DNA of 64,000 bases from Sisyra terminalis (Eukaryota > Arthropoda > Insecta > Neuroptera > Sisyridae). Both the position numbers and the translations under genes were made by a program. Of this stretch, positions 53,301-62,623 are shown piece by piece (within the stretch, counting starts at the first letter, position 1; each line of letters starts with the position of its first letter). The stretch lies in the NCBI GenBank assembly GCA_958496175.1, contig OY292277.1, forward strand, positions 47,751,050 to 47,815,049, read 5' to 3'. The notes beneath the pieces are model-generated. The model made no database searches. It saw nothing but the letters and a program-made list of their open reading frames with translations, and was not told the DNA's origin.

Positions 53301-56300
53301 AAATTTGACTTTCTTTATACACTTTTTTTGGCGAAACACTAAGATGTACCTGAAATCAAAATATTATCAAAATCGATAAACTTGTTCTTCAATCACATGA
53401 TAGAATTCAGGTAGAAAGATATTTACGTTCAAATTATCAACCTTTGGTCCATAATGATCAATATTGTGAGCAATTTGGATAAATTCCAAACAGGTGTGAA
53501 ATTGAAAAGAATTTTACCTGCTCTCAACTGGCAATAATAAATAATATTGTAATGAGAAAAAGGCCGGTCAAAGGTATCATTTGTGGAATCGGAAAGAGGT
53601 GTTAATGTGATTATAATTGACAATAATTAATAAATACCTCAAACCTCAAACCGGTTGAGATTCCTTAAACGACATATTTAAAGCTGCCATTCTCTCATTT
53701 TGGCCTTCAAGCTTTAACTATGTTATTTCATATCACCAATTAAGCATAAACTTGATTTTTTTGTGTTTATACAATTTAAAAAAATTTTTAATGCTTTTAC
53801 AAAGAAACCAAATTTCAAATTTTATTTCATGGTTTCATTAAATTCTTTTGTGTATGGTAATAATAGTAAATACATTTAAAATTTTTTAAATTGTCTTCGT
53901 TATAATTCATATGTATTTGATTATATTATATGCAAATATTTTTAAAATAAAATATCAGAGAACCTGGCGAATTTCGTACCACCTAAAATTGAATTGCGAA
54001 AATTAATTGATATCGGTAATATTGCTACGCTACATTTTTAATTATTAAATTACTAACAATTATTAACACTCAAATTAATAAACATTGCATTTTACTTATT
54101 TTGATTAGCACCTTTAAAAACATTAAACATGTTAAAACTCATATGCATACAAAAAATCCTTAAATTCTCATATATTTTTGATTTTAAAAACATACATAGG
54201 TACATAGATATTTCTTAATGCATTTTTTATTGCAAAAGTTCATATTTAGTTCAACTCAAGAGACCCCAAATATTAGAATTTAAACCGTTTTAAATCCGTA
54301 AAAACTCCTACGATGAAAAAAACACCATCGATTTGGGGTCAATAAAAGAAAGATCAAATTCTGGAACTATTAAAAAAATGTACCTTAAAAATTTAAAGAG
54401 TTTTGCTAGGAAATAAAGAATTTTGCTACGAATAAAGAACGCTAAAGTGATGAATTCAAATATGCAGTTAACTAAATTTACCGTCCAAAAAGCTTTTAGT
54501 AATCTTTTTAGTTAAAACTTTTTCAAAATAGAATAATTTATTCAACGGTTTTAATATTCCACCAAATACATAAAGCAGTAATTCAGGAAAAATATATTTT
54601 ACTTATTAGTTGTAGTTAACTTGCTTTACTAGAATGTATCAAGCTTTAAAATGCGCAGGAATTTCAAAGAAAATCTAAGCAAGTTAAGCTTCGAATGAAG
54701 CTTTTACTAGAAGATGATTGATTTAAGAAGTTTAATTATAAACGTTTGTACAACAATTCTTCTCCAAAATTATTATGCAAATTATTTGATGTAGGTTTTT
54801 GTTTTCTTATCAACGTGAAGGGCAAATCAAGAAATGCATTAACAATATTGACTTGATATCTATAATAGTTGATACATTGGTACTTTTAAGTATAATTCTA
54901 AATCCAAGAATCATTGAAGTTTGAAAACATTTTTGTTGATCTCTTTTTACAATACTAAGCATTTAAAATTTAAAGAAATCATCCACTTTGAAACCATAAA
55001 TTTATATGAACGTTTAAAAGGCACTTTCAAACGACATATTTACTTCTCTATTCGAATTTTTCCACAAAATTTCTTTGAAATTCGGTAAATTAAGCAAGTA
55101 AGTACCTCATTCATAAATCAATTTAAAGTAGTTTATTTTAATTTGACTCATCAAGCTTCTGCTTATAAACGCTGACATTTATTGGTAGTAAATGAAGTTC
55201 ATACGCATTATAGACGGCAAAGCTTCGAGAGCTTTTAGCCAAGAAAAGCAACTAAAGAGAATGAAAAAATGGAGACAATATTTGCGTTGGTTTGTCAAAA
55301 TATTTTGCAATAAAAATCCGGTCGTAAATGTTTGTTGTGATTTTCACGTTCGTCAAACATTGTGTAGGGGAATTTGGGGGATTTGGGGGATTAAAGCGTC
55401 GCGGCGCTCAAATGGGTAAGTCACATCAAACGACAACATAATTCTTGCGTCGCAACTCATATATTTGAGGATGCGACGCTATGTTGTGACATTTGGTGTC
55501 ATGTACGACCAATTAGTGACAGCCACAATCATTCTTGGATCGGATAACATACGAAATGGGCGTTAGAAAGCCTATCCAAATGATCCGTACTCTCCAAATT
55601 ATTGTGTTTGCATCGAAATTAATTATCGACGGATTTTTTTACGACGTCTATGTTAATAATGAATCATCTTGTTTCGAAAATATTTAGCTCTCGGATTTCA
55701 GACGTCTTTTTATTTATTTAAATGTCTTTCTCCACTTAATTTTCAGATAAATTACAAAGAAATTAAACATAATTGGACCGTAAACGAATCTTGAAAATTG
55801 TAAACATTTTTTATTAATTGCTTCTTTAAAAAATAAAATTTCACAAAAATCTTAGTTCAAGAGTTTATACTTTGAAGGTAACATAAAATAAAAGGACTGC
55901 AGTTTATGTTGTACTGTTATCATTAGAAAAAGTTATGGAAAGGATTGAGTTCTAGGAAAATCATGAATGAAAACATCAAAGGGGCTGAAAGAGGAAAAAT
56001 ATCTAGCAAGAAAAGTGGCCTGTAATATATTGGAAGAATTATCACCAAAGACAAATAATTCACCAGTGAAATTAAAAACTAAAGTTTACTACAACGTAAA
56101 GCTCGCATTGAACAACAAAAACAACAAAAAAAAAATTATCATTAAAAAAATAGAACTGAGACTTCAGTAATATTTATTGAAATATTATGTCTCATGTAGA
56201 ACACTTCATGGATTGGAAACATGAATTTTCAAGAAGAAAGGAAGAATCTTAAAATAGAAGAAATAACGTTTTCTTTTATGACTTAGTTTCTTTTAGATAA

Positions 56301-59300
56301 TAGGATTTTATAACATTGTTTTTTTTTTTGGGGGTAAACCATTTTTTTTCCATTTAGGACCGATATTTTTACATCTAAATAGTAGTATTTTTTGAAAAAA
56401 ACGTGCGTTTTTCAACCAAAAACATTGATTAGGGATTGCAATATCGAACCAAAAGTTTAAAACCGGTTTTGGTATTTTTTAGGGTTTTATACCAAAATGT
56501 AAGTTTTAATACCGATAGTAGAATTTTCATTACTTATTTTAGCACTTTTATTAGAGAGAGTAAAGATCACAAAAAAGCATTTATTACGTATTAACTTTAA
56601 CAGTATATACAAAGAGTCACAAAATAGTAAAGAAATAAAGAACATCTTCTGTATTTAAATCACCAAAAAGTGTAAATTATTCATTCTGTGGTACTATAAC
56701 AAATCATGAAAATGTAATCTTTGAAAATTTAATGCATCAATTGTTTTATATTAAATCTGAAATATATTTTTATGGAAAAATTATCAGCTGTCGATAACGC
56801 TTTTACAGCATCAACGCTAATTGGTGGAATTGTTAGCAAGGCATGATAAATTTTTCATTTACTTTTCAAATATTTACCCTTTAATCCCTTATCTTCAAAT
56901 TAATCAGTTTTTTGTCGAATGATTTGGAGAATAATTAATTTCTGCATTGTATTTCGATTTCTTGAAATCAAAGTCAATTCCTTTTCGTTATTGACATAAG
57001 TGTCATCATCATCTTCAATATCTGTGCCGAATTCTTCGATATGTGGGAAAACATTTCTAAGGAAATTTACTAAAAACATCATTAGATTTAAATTGGTTAA
57101 TTTCTTTTCTCATTTTCCATTTTATAATCATTATAATTAAATACATATTGTAAGATATTTTCTACTTTGCTATGCGTTTATTCTGTACGATTTTTCAATG
57201 CAATATATAATTCTTCAGATAGCTATGTGTTCTGTTATTTCAGTGGTTGCAAAATGAAATTCATTGTTGCATTAATTGTTAATTAATTAGAATCTCTCCA
57301 ACACAATGCCTCCAAAGTCTTTTTTACTGGAAGAGAGTTGATACAGTTTTGGATGTTAAGTCGAGTTCACTATTGGAAAAATTTGCAGATGTTAGTCGAC
57401 AATTGGTTATTGGGTAGGATCATTCGGTATAAAAAATTGTTCCATTCAGTAAATTGTTCCAATTGCTTCAGTTTGTCTGTATTTTGGCAATAAGGCATTT
57501 TTTGTAGAGGAATGTTTAAATATTGAAACGATTTTTTGAACTTTTTTATAGAAAGAAATTTTTGATGTGTAAATATTTTATCCTCATAAGCAGTATCTTC
57601 TTCTACAATTACATTATCATTATCTTCATTGTCTGTATTATTATCACTCTCTTTAATATTAAAATCTAAAGTTTCTACAGTTAATAGTACTTGGGTTCTT
57701 CTGTTCTTTATTTTTTGTAGCACAATTGCTAATTTGTACCAATGAATTTTCCAACTTTCTTCATTACAGTTGCTTCATCAGTTGTAAAGGATATCAACAA
57801 AATCTTCTTTTAGGGATAATCCATGTTTCCCTAATTTAAATTTAAGGACTTCTACACATTTTTAAGCTACGTCGTTTTTTTGCTATGTTGCCGACCTCTA
57901 AACATATTGTACTCAATTTAAAAAAATCAAATTGATAAAAAAACGGTTTTTAAACTTGTGAATAACGATATTAGAATATTGTCCAAATGGCTCAAAATAC
58001 TAAAATTCAGTATCTAGATTTACCGGTTTTATTTCATCTAAAAGACCAATTTGAATCCTAAAGATTAAACTCTCCTGAAGAAGTTGGAAATAAATACCAA
58101 CGAAACGTTGAGATAATTTGAAAAATAACTTCTTATTATTTAAATCCAAGTTTCCAAGAATATTATTAGTTATTTACCACACCATGGATGAGAGCAACCA
58201 GGACTTTTACAGAATTTTATTTTCATCTCCTATTTTCAATACTAATCAAGAATAAAAGAAATCCTACTCATTAAATTATTCACTCTTTTCTCGTTAACCA
58301 ACACGTTCATTACTTAAACAGTTCCTAAGTCTTAGAGTAGATTTGGTTTTCAGTTAGGGAAATTAATAGCAAAGAAAACAGATTATATTTCCATTGTTAA
58401 AATAAGCTGATTGTTATGCAGGATTAGAGCTTATTTTTGGGTTTGATTTGATTAAGCTTTAATAAAAAAATTACTCTAGTTATATTGTTAGCACAGAAAG
58501 GGATTTTTTTTATGAAAATATTAATTTTTTAGTTAATTTTGAAGCCCATAAAACATAGAGAACCAATTTTCTAATTGCCAAAGTCAGTTGATTGCCATAC
58601 AGAAATACATCCTAATATTTGGATGAAATCTAATAAAATTTTTTACCAAATGATCTTGATACTTTTGATCTAAGTAAAATTTAATTTTTCCATTAAGTAT
58701 TGTATTTCTTTTTACAGGAATTAAGGGTTTAAAAACGAAGCAATTTAATACATTTTTAAATATAGGCTTAGAAGCTTCATACAAATTTACAAGTTCAAGC
58801 TTATGGGCTTACAAGTCAACTTTTATGGGAAAATATATGCATTTTTTATGAAAAAATCAATCTTAAATTTCAACAAATTTTGTTCACATTATCAAATTTT
58901 TGACTTTTATAAGCTGCAATTATTTTTCGAAATTTTTTATATAAGCCAAAGTTAATCAAAAATTATTATACAAAGAGAAGTGAGAATTCTGCAAATCAAT
59001 CGGCTTATCTTAATACTATTAACTCAATATATGCTTTAATTAACTAAAGTATTTCCAAAAATAAAATACTTTTTTTACCAAAACTATGATTTGAAAATTT
59101 GAATTAATAAGGCAGTGAAAACTAAGGAAAAAAAAGAAAATGCTATGTAAGTATGGATTCTAGATACTCATCGAAAATTGCTAATAGGATTGGATACGAT
59201 TTTTCCATACACAATTTCAATTACCAGAGGTTTCTTTTGATACAAAAAGCAATTAATTTATTGATTGATATAGAAATTAAATCAACAGAATATTAAAAAG

Positions 59301-60445
59301 GATTGATTCAGTTTATAATCAAGTTTACAATTATGTATATTTAAATATCTTGTACTATGTAACAATTTTTTTAAACCTGAAGGACCAATAAATTTTGATT
59401 CAAACAATTAAATATAATCAATAAATTTGGATTTCAATAGTTAAAAAGTATCGTAAATCCATGTTGTTTAAGTCCTTGTCTTTTTAAATATAATGACAAT
59501 AAGGACGAAGCTTCTTGTGGAATATTATTTATTTTATCGCCAACGTTTCGTCAGTTATTCCTGACTTCATCAGGGCTCAAAATTTTTAATTTTGAAGAAA
59601 AATTTTGAAGAAGAAGTCAGGAATGACTGACGAAACGTTGGCGATAAAATAAATAATATTCCTCAAGAAGCTTCGTCCTTAATGCCCACAATTTAATTAT
59701 TAAAGTATCGTAAATGATTCTTTCTAAAATTGAATTCAATTGTAGCCGATTTTAGGGAAAAATACTATAAAAATTAATGGATTTAAATTACAAAAAAGCT
59801 CTATAAGAATTACTTCTATATTAAATAAACCTCTAAAATAAAAATACCTGTACTATATCCTTCATTGGAGGTAGAAACGACTTCTTGCTGCTTGATCCCG
59901 GCACCACCAAAACTCCCGTTTTTCTCATCCTTCACTTCAAACACAATTCTACGACCAGAAAATTTGTCACTTTTCTCCATTCCATTTTCATCCCCCAAAT
60001 CCTCATCCTCCTCAATATCATCGTCGCTCGGAATCAACTCATCATCTTCGCAACCCTCATCCACTTGACATTTACCCATATTGAAATCAACCACCGAACT
60101 ACTCGAATCCGCACTGGCCGAAACCAAAACTGAACTTTTCGCCTCTGATAACTTTGAAAATTTGTGTTGTGAATACGCGAAGCGTGGATCATTGATTCGT
60201 TGCAAAAAATAATTGGTGGAATTGGGATAGAAATTGGGTCCCGCAGGATAAGTAGATGGTAAGGTGGGAAATTGAATTGTTGGATTTGGAAAATTTGTTG
60301 AATTTCGTGGATGGGAACTTTTGTCGGATAAGAGATTGTCGATGGAAAATCGACTGGATTTTAACGGGATTTGTGTGATTTGGGGATTTGTTTGGTCAGT
60401 CTCGGAATTTTCTTGCTTTACTTTCGATTTTTCACACTCTGCCAT
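47394..60445 (-). CDS. NK-type homeobox transcription factor, lms-like
   Basis: Four exons on the minus strand: 60,445-59,848; 48,105-47,906; 47,845-47,709; 47,649-47,394. The intron phases agree and give 396 residues. An EH1 motif FSIDNLL (33-39) is the usual Groucho co-repressor docking site. An acidic stretch (DDDIEEDEDLGDE) precedes the DNA-binding part. The homeodomain spans 223-282, with R227 (position 5), W270 (48), Q272 (50) and N273 (51). It is split by a 60-bp intron between homeodomain positions 44 and 45, a known intron site in several NK/ANTP-class genes. After it come QQYYNAMGI and GDRLWFF, then a proline-rich tail. From memory, the homeodomain and the following segment most resemble Drosophila lateral muscles scarcer (CG13424). 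The class is secure; the orthology is tentative. It is likely a nuclear repressor. The first intron is 11.7 kb. Confidence 0.9.
48106..48843 (-). other. Homeobox intron 1, 3' end: GC-richer, possible enhancer
   Basis: The first ~70 bp (on the gene's strand, the last before exon 2) hold the acceptor, a strong pyrimidine tract ending CTTTCAG. The stretch 48,220-48,600 is less AT-rich than its surroundings, with CGTTAGCGCCCG, GCGGTAATTAGAG (a homeodomain-type core) and TCGCTCGG. It has no good open frame. Composition like this within a developmental regulator's intron suggests conserved cis-regulatory DNA, but conservation cannot be judged from one sequence. Confidence 0.35.
48844..49400 (-). 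repeat. Dispersed repeat, copy 1 (decayed transposon)
   Basis: Aligns with 56,427-57,080. Shared landmarks, in the same order, are GGGATTGCAATATCG, ACCAAAAGTT, AATACCG, AGAGAGAGTAAA, ATCGTCTGTAT/ATCTTCTGTAT, AAAATTATCAGCT and CTTTTCGTTAT. The coding-like segment at the far end contains stops and deletions here. The copies are old. Confidence 0.75.
49401..50560 (-). other. Homeobox intron 1 stretch, nothing recognised
   Basis: AT-rich intronic DNA with only short chance open frames. No repeat or RNA structure was recognised. Confidence 0.5.
50561..51130 (-). other. Homeobox intron 1: GC-richer segment, possible regulatory
   Basis: A block of less AT-rich sequence, with CGAGGTATATGCGTATG, GGTCGCGGGTAATTTGCATCAG and GAGCTTTGCCCGGCACG, embedded in very AT-rich intron. 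It contains an octamer-like ATTTGCAT. A candidate enhancer by composition only. Confidence 0.3.
51131..52774 (-). other. Homeobox intron 1 stretch, nothing recognised
   Basis: AT-rich. The only structure noticed is a short local duplication, TTAGAATAACTATAGG, near 51,874 and 51,923, with a CCTTTGAATA pair between the copies. Confidence 0.5.
52783..53022. mobile_element. hAT-type MITE, 240 bp, with perfect 8-bp target duplication
   Basis: The left end is CAGAGGTTGCCAA and the right end, read inward, is CAGGAGTGGCCAA: 10 of 13 match, and both fit hAT terminal inverted repeats (CAG...GCCAA). The element is flanked by identical 8-bp copies of ATTTAAAT at 52,775-52,782 and 53,023-53,030, the target-site length expected for the hAT superfamily. 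The interior has GGGCCGC and GTGGCCCACGG but no transposase, so it is non-autonomous. The ends are imperfect, but the perfect target duplication suggests moderate age. Confidence 0.85.
53031..55180 (-). other. Homeobox intron 1 stretch, nothing recognised
   Basis: Very AT-rich, with only short chance open frames. No repeats, RNA or coding evidence seen. Confidence 0.5.
55181..55680 (-). other. Homeobox intron 1: GC-richer island
   Basis: Less AT-rich than the surrounding intron. It contains the hairpin and a 75-codon plus-strand frame (55,192-55,419) that ends beside a GTAAGT. The frame shows no family resemblance. This may be regulatory DNA. Confidence 0.3.
55421..55499 (+). ncRNA. Long imperfect hairpin, pre-miRNA-like
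   Basis: Arms pair in four blocks: 55,456-55,459 with 55,466-55,469 (CTCA/TGAG, six-nt loop), 55,447-55,454 with 55,472-55,479 (GCGTCGCA/TGCGACGC), 55,433-55,440 with 55,480-55,487 (ACAACATA/TATGTTGT), and about 55,423-55,430 with 55,492-55,499. There is a six-nt bulge and one internal loop. Total length is about 78 nt, within the range of animal miRNA precursors. It sits in a GC-richer island (55,190-55,680) of the intron. The strand of any transcript is unknown, and an inverted-repeat transposon remnant is an alternative. Confidence 0.4.
55681..56429 (-). other. Homeobox intron 1 stretch, nothing recognised
   Basis: AT-rich sequence with a lysine- and asparagine-rich chance frame (55,967-56,170). 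No recognised structure. Confidence 0.5.
56430..57900 (-). mobile_element. Decayed hAT-like transposon (copy 2 of dispersed repeat)
   Basis: One end is TAGGGATTGCAATA at 56,430. The other, read inward on the minus strand from 57,900, is TAGAGGTCGGCAACA, which resembles hAT termini. Between them, minus-strand open frames at 57,723-57,370 (117 residues, acidic, with NKESDNNTDNEDND-like composition) and 57,082-56,900 (60 residues, with EEFGTDIEDDDD) could be remnants of one coding region. Neither is recognised. The flanking 8-mers do not match, so the boundaries and the hAT label are tentative. The part below 57,080 is repeated at 48,844-49,400. Confidence 0.45.
57370..57723 (-). pseudogene. Open remnant within transposon-like segment
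   Basis: A 117-residue frame, beginning MLQKIKNRRTQVLL and ending NICKFFQ, with an acidic asparagine-rich middle. No domain or catalytic motif is recognised. Its position inside a transposon-like unit, followed by another short frame on the same strand, suggests the broken coding region of a mobile element. Confidence 0.35.
57901..59500 (-). other. Homeobox intron 1 stretch around the ribozyme-like motif
   Basis: AT-rich intron. Apart from the hammerhead-like motif at 58,071-58,113, nothing was recognised; the minus-strand frame at 58,584-58,784 appears to be chance. Confidence 0.5.
58071..58113 (+). ncRNA. Hammerhead-ribozyme-like motif
   Basis: Order along the strand: stem I TCTC (58,071-58,074), core CTGAAGA (58,075-58,081), stem II GTTGG (58,083-58,087) and CCAAC (58,097-58,101), GAAA (58,102-58,105), C-GTT (58,106-58,109), stem I GAGA (58,110-58,113). 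Order and core match a type I hammerhead with minimal stem III, as described for Penelope-like elements and small circular RNAs. Deviations: one extra A between the core and stem II, no loop in stem III (so only a dimer could form it), and U at the predicted cleavage position. Confidence 0.4.
59501..59680. repeat. Foldback repeat, ~70-bp arms, carrying hammerhead-like motifs
   Basis: Left arm 59,501-59,570 (AAGGACGAAGCTTCTTG...) and right arm 59,611-59,680 (...AAGAAGCTTCGTCCTT) are near-perfect reverse complements around a ~40-bp AT-rich centre. Each arm contains CGAAACGTTGGCGATAAAAT and the GTCAG/CTGAC stem. No target duplication was found. It looks like a short foldback or two inverted copies of one small repeat. 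Confidence 0.85.
59539..59576 (-). ncRNA. Hammerhead-ribozyme-like motif, second copy
   Basis: On the minus strand: stem I GCC (59,576-59,574), core CTGATGA (59,573-59,567), extra A, stem II GTCAG (59,565-59,561) and CTGAC (59,554-59,550), GAAA (59,549-59,546), C-GTT, stem I GGC (59,541-59,539). The stems have different sequences from the copy at 58,071 yet still pair. The plus-strand copy in the other arm (59,605-59,642) has lost the core (AAGAAGA) and stem I. Confidence 0.4.
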
Positions 60446-61918
60446 CGTTACACTTGAAATTATTCCCGTGTTGTTAATACGGGCATTTAGCGTTAACTAA
60501 ACGATTTAAATAGAAAAATATTTCCCATTCACACGAACAAGTCCCAATAATTGGCCCATCATTGGATTTGGAATGCTAAAGATAATCTTCCCAGTCAAAA
60601 TTCAACTTAACAGCTATTAAGCATAGTGCCAGAATCGCGTATTCCTGGTGATCCCCGCTATCCCGGTCCCACAAACATTTATTTAAGATACATTTTGTAT
60701 CGTTAGGCGTGACAAAGTGTCCCGCATTCAATTTAAACAGCATCCAAACTCAAAAAGAAAACAAAGAGGGAAAGACTGGTAGTTTCGGGAATCGTATGCT
60801 CCTGTTTTGCAACGAAGTGTCATCCCGCAGGCTAATTTAAATGTGACACATATGCTAATTGCTGCTTACTGCATCTTTCTCCGTTGTGTTATTGGGATAA
60901 TTTGTCATTCCCGTTTACCAAATAGGCGGAGTTTGGATTTTGACAGGGTTTGACAGAGTATGACAAGGCACTGGGGGAATGATTTCTTAGACATTCCCAA
61001 AGTTAATTAGGGAATAACTCGACGATTTTTTGAGTTGGATTTCTCGAGGAAAAAAAAACCGTTTTTTCGATGGTTTCAATTAGCAAAATGTTTAAATCTG
61101 AAAACGCTTACAAATAAATCAATTAATTTTGAAAATTTCAATGGATCCAATATGGGCATAATGGGCCTGCTTTACGGTTCACATCACGTGTTCTTCATTA
61201 AAAATTCTCACTTTTATGAGCAATCGACTCAAAAAAAGGACATTTAATAATGTAAAAAAGACATAAAACGCATCGTTAACGATCGTATTTCCCCCCTTTT
61301 TAATTAACGAGAACCAATTCGAACCAATTAAAAATTTGGTTTGTCATTTTAATTTAAATAAAATAAATTATGATTCATTCGATCCAATTTTTTTCTACGA
61401 AGAAATATAAGTTTTTTTCAAGGGATTTCAACGCAATTATAGTTGATTTCTTCGGGGTTTTTATTTCAGACGGATATTGTGACGCCAGAATGGCGCTAAA
61501 TTGGAGTCCGAAGGAATGAGGACAATCTCAAAAATTTAAAGGAAAAATTTTGGGAATAATCGCGAAATATTTTTCATATCTTATTACAAATATTTGTATT
61601 TTTATTTGGGAATATTTCGAGGGGTGGATTGAAAGGAAAGAAGAAGAGGTGCAACTGAAGAGTCGAAGGACTTGGATGTCCTGTCTTTTTCTTAAGGGTT
61701 TCACATGACTTTGGGATTTCTTAATTGGGAGGGTACGGTAATAGAAATTCAAATATCTTGGCTTGGGCTAATTGCTGGCGCCTAACTTCCCTAAATTTTA
61801 ACACCCGTAACGCGTAACGACATATGGTTTAATATTTCCCTTGACACCTTCAAGGATTATTAATTTTTTATTTATCTCCCCAGAAAAAAACACACTTTTT
61901 TAAATTAAGTAGAAAAAA
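60446..61918. other. Intergenic region upstream of homeobox gene
   Basis: About 1.5 kb holding the homeobox promoter and the end of the secreted-protein gene's transcript. The stretch 60,600-60,970 is GC-richer, with CCCGCTATCCCGGTCCC. Three TGACA motifs lie at exact 10-bp spacing (60,941, 60,951, 60,961). No TATA box was assigned. Open frames here (such as 61,035-61,247) look like chance. Confidence 0.5.
60941..60966 (+). promoter_or_regulatory. Three phased TGACA(G) sites
   Basis: TGACAG at 60,941 and 60,951 and TGACAA at 60,961, one helical turn apart, about 500 bp upstream of the homeobox start. TGACAG is the known core of Homothorax/Meis binding sites. A role here is inference. Confidence 0.35.
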
Positions 61919-61924
61919 TTTATT
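61919..61924 (-). terminator. Poly(A) signal of secreted-protein gene
   Basis: AATAAA on the minus strand, about 50 nt after the stop codon. Confidence 0.75.
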
Positions 61925-61972
61925 AAGTTTTAAATATAAAATACAAATATTAAATTATTTTAATAAAAAAAA

Positions 61973-62538
61973 TTAAGCTTTTCCATGTCCATAAGCCGTT
62001 GCATGACTGGTTGCTTGGCCTCCTTTTCCGGAACTAAAACTATTCGCAATGGCCATAACTCCAGGTTGAGATCCAGAACCACCTTCAGCGTTACGACTTC
62101 CGGCAAATCCAGCAAAATGCATTGGGAAGTAGGCATTGTAGATGGGAGCGCCACCTTGAGGAGCATTACCGGCTGGTACGGGATCGGCTTGAGGAACGAA
62201 TCGGGATCCGGATCCAGGTGCTACAGCAGCTTCCGGGTCGGACGCAGCACCTACGGGAATCTCATCACCTTGAGGTTGTTGATCTAACGGTTGATCGGGT
62301 GCGGCAAATTGAGCTCCCATTCCCATAACTCCCATAACACCAGCCGAACGAAAAGCACGTACATGGGCCGGAAGATTCATTGGAACTTCTTCCAAGAAAA
62401 TAAGACCTTTAAAAGAAAAACAATGGTTAAGAGTAGGAAAATTTTGTTGTAAGTCAAACCTTGATCTAAGGGATGTCCATTGGTAAATCCGATCCAAACG
62501 AAAGCCAAAAGGGCACAAGTTGCAATCATTGATTTCAT
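61973..62538 (-). CDS. Small secreted Gly/Ala/Pro-rich protein
   Basis: Two exons, 62,538-62,460 and 62,406-61,973, with a 53-bp GT..AG intron, encode 170 residues. The N-terminus MKSMIATCALLAFVWIGFTNG is a typical signal peptide, probably cut before HPLDQG. The mature part has LPAHVRAFRSAGVMGVMG, then a low-complexity stretch rich in Gly, Ala, Pro, Gln and Ser, and ends HATAYGHGKA. No cysteine lies after the signal peptide. An upstream in-frame ATG (62,568) would mask the signal peptide, so the second ATG was chosen. The family is not recognised; a cuticle, eggshell or other extracellular structural role is possible but only a guess. A TATA box and poly(A) signal support a real, discretely expressed gene. 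Confidence 0.85.
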
Positions 62539-62617
62539 GATTTGGTCGATTTTGAAACTAAGTTCCAACTGTGAATTGTTCTAAGCGAATGTTGCGAATT
62601 TGAAGTTTTGCGTTAAA

Positions 62618-62623
62618 TTTATA
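62618..62623 (-). promoter_or_regulatory. TATA box of secreted-protein gene
   Basis: TATAAA on the minus strand, in the context CGGTATAAATTT, 80 bp upstream of the chosen ATG. This leaves room for a transcription start near 62,590 and a short 5' untranslated region. Confidence 0.7.

Noticed and set aside
55192..55419. 75-residue plus-strand frame ending beside GTAAGT, as an exon
   Set aside because: No partner exon, no recognisable domain and low-complexity IWGIWGI at the end. Probably chance.
59865..60133. Two plus-strand frames opposite homeobox exon 1
   Set aside because: They are shadows of the real minus-strand exon, whose splice phases and motifs are consistent.
61985..62328. Plus-strand frames opposite the secreted-protein gene
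   Set aside because: Antisense shadows of a GC-richer coding exon.
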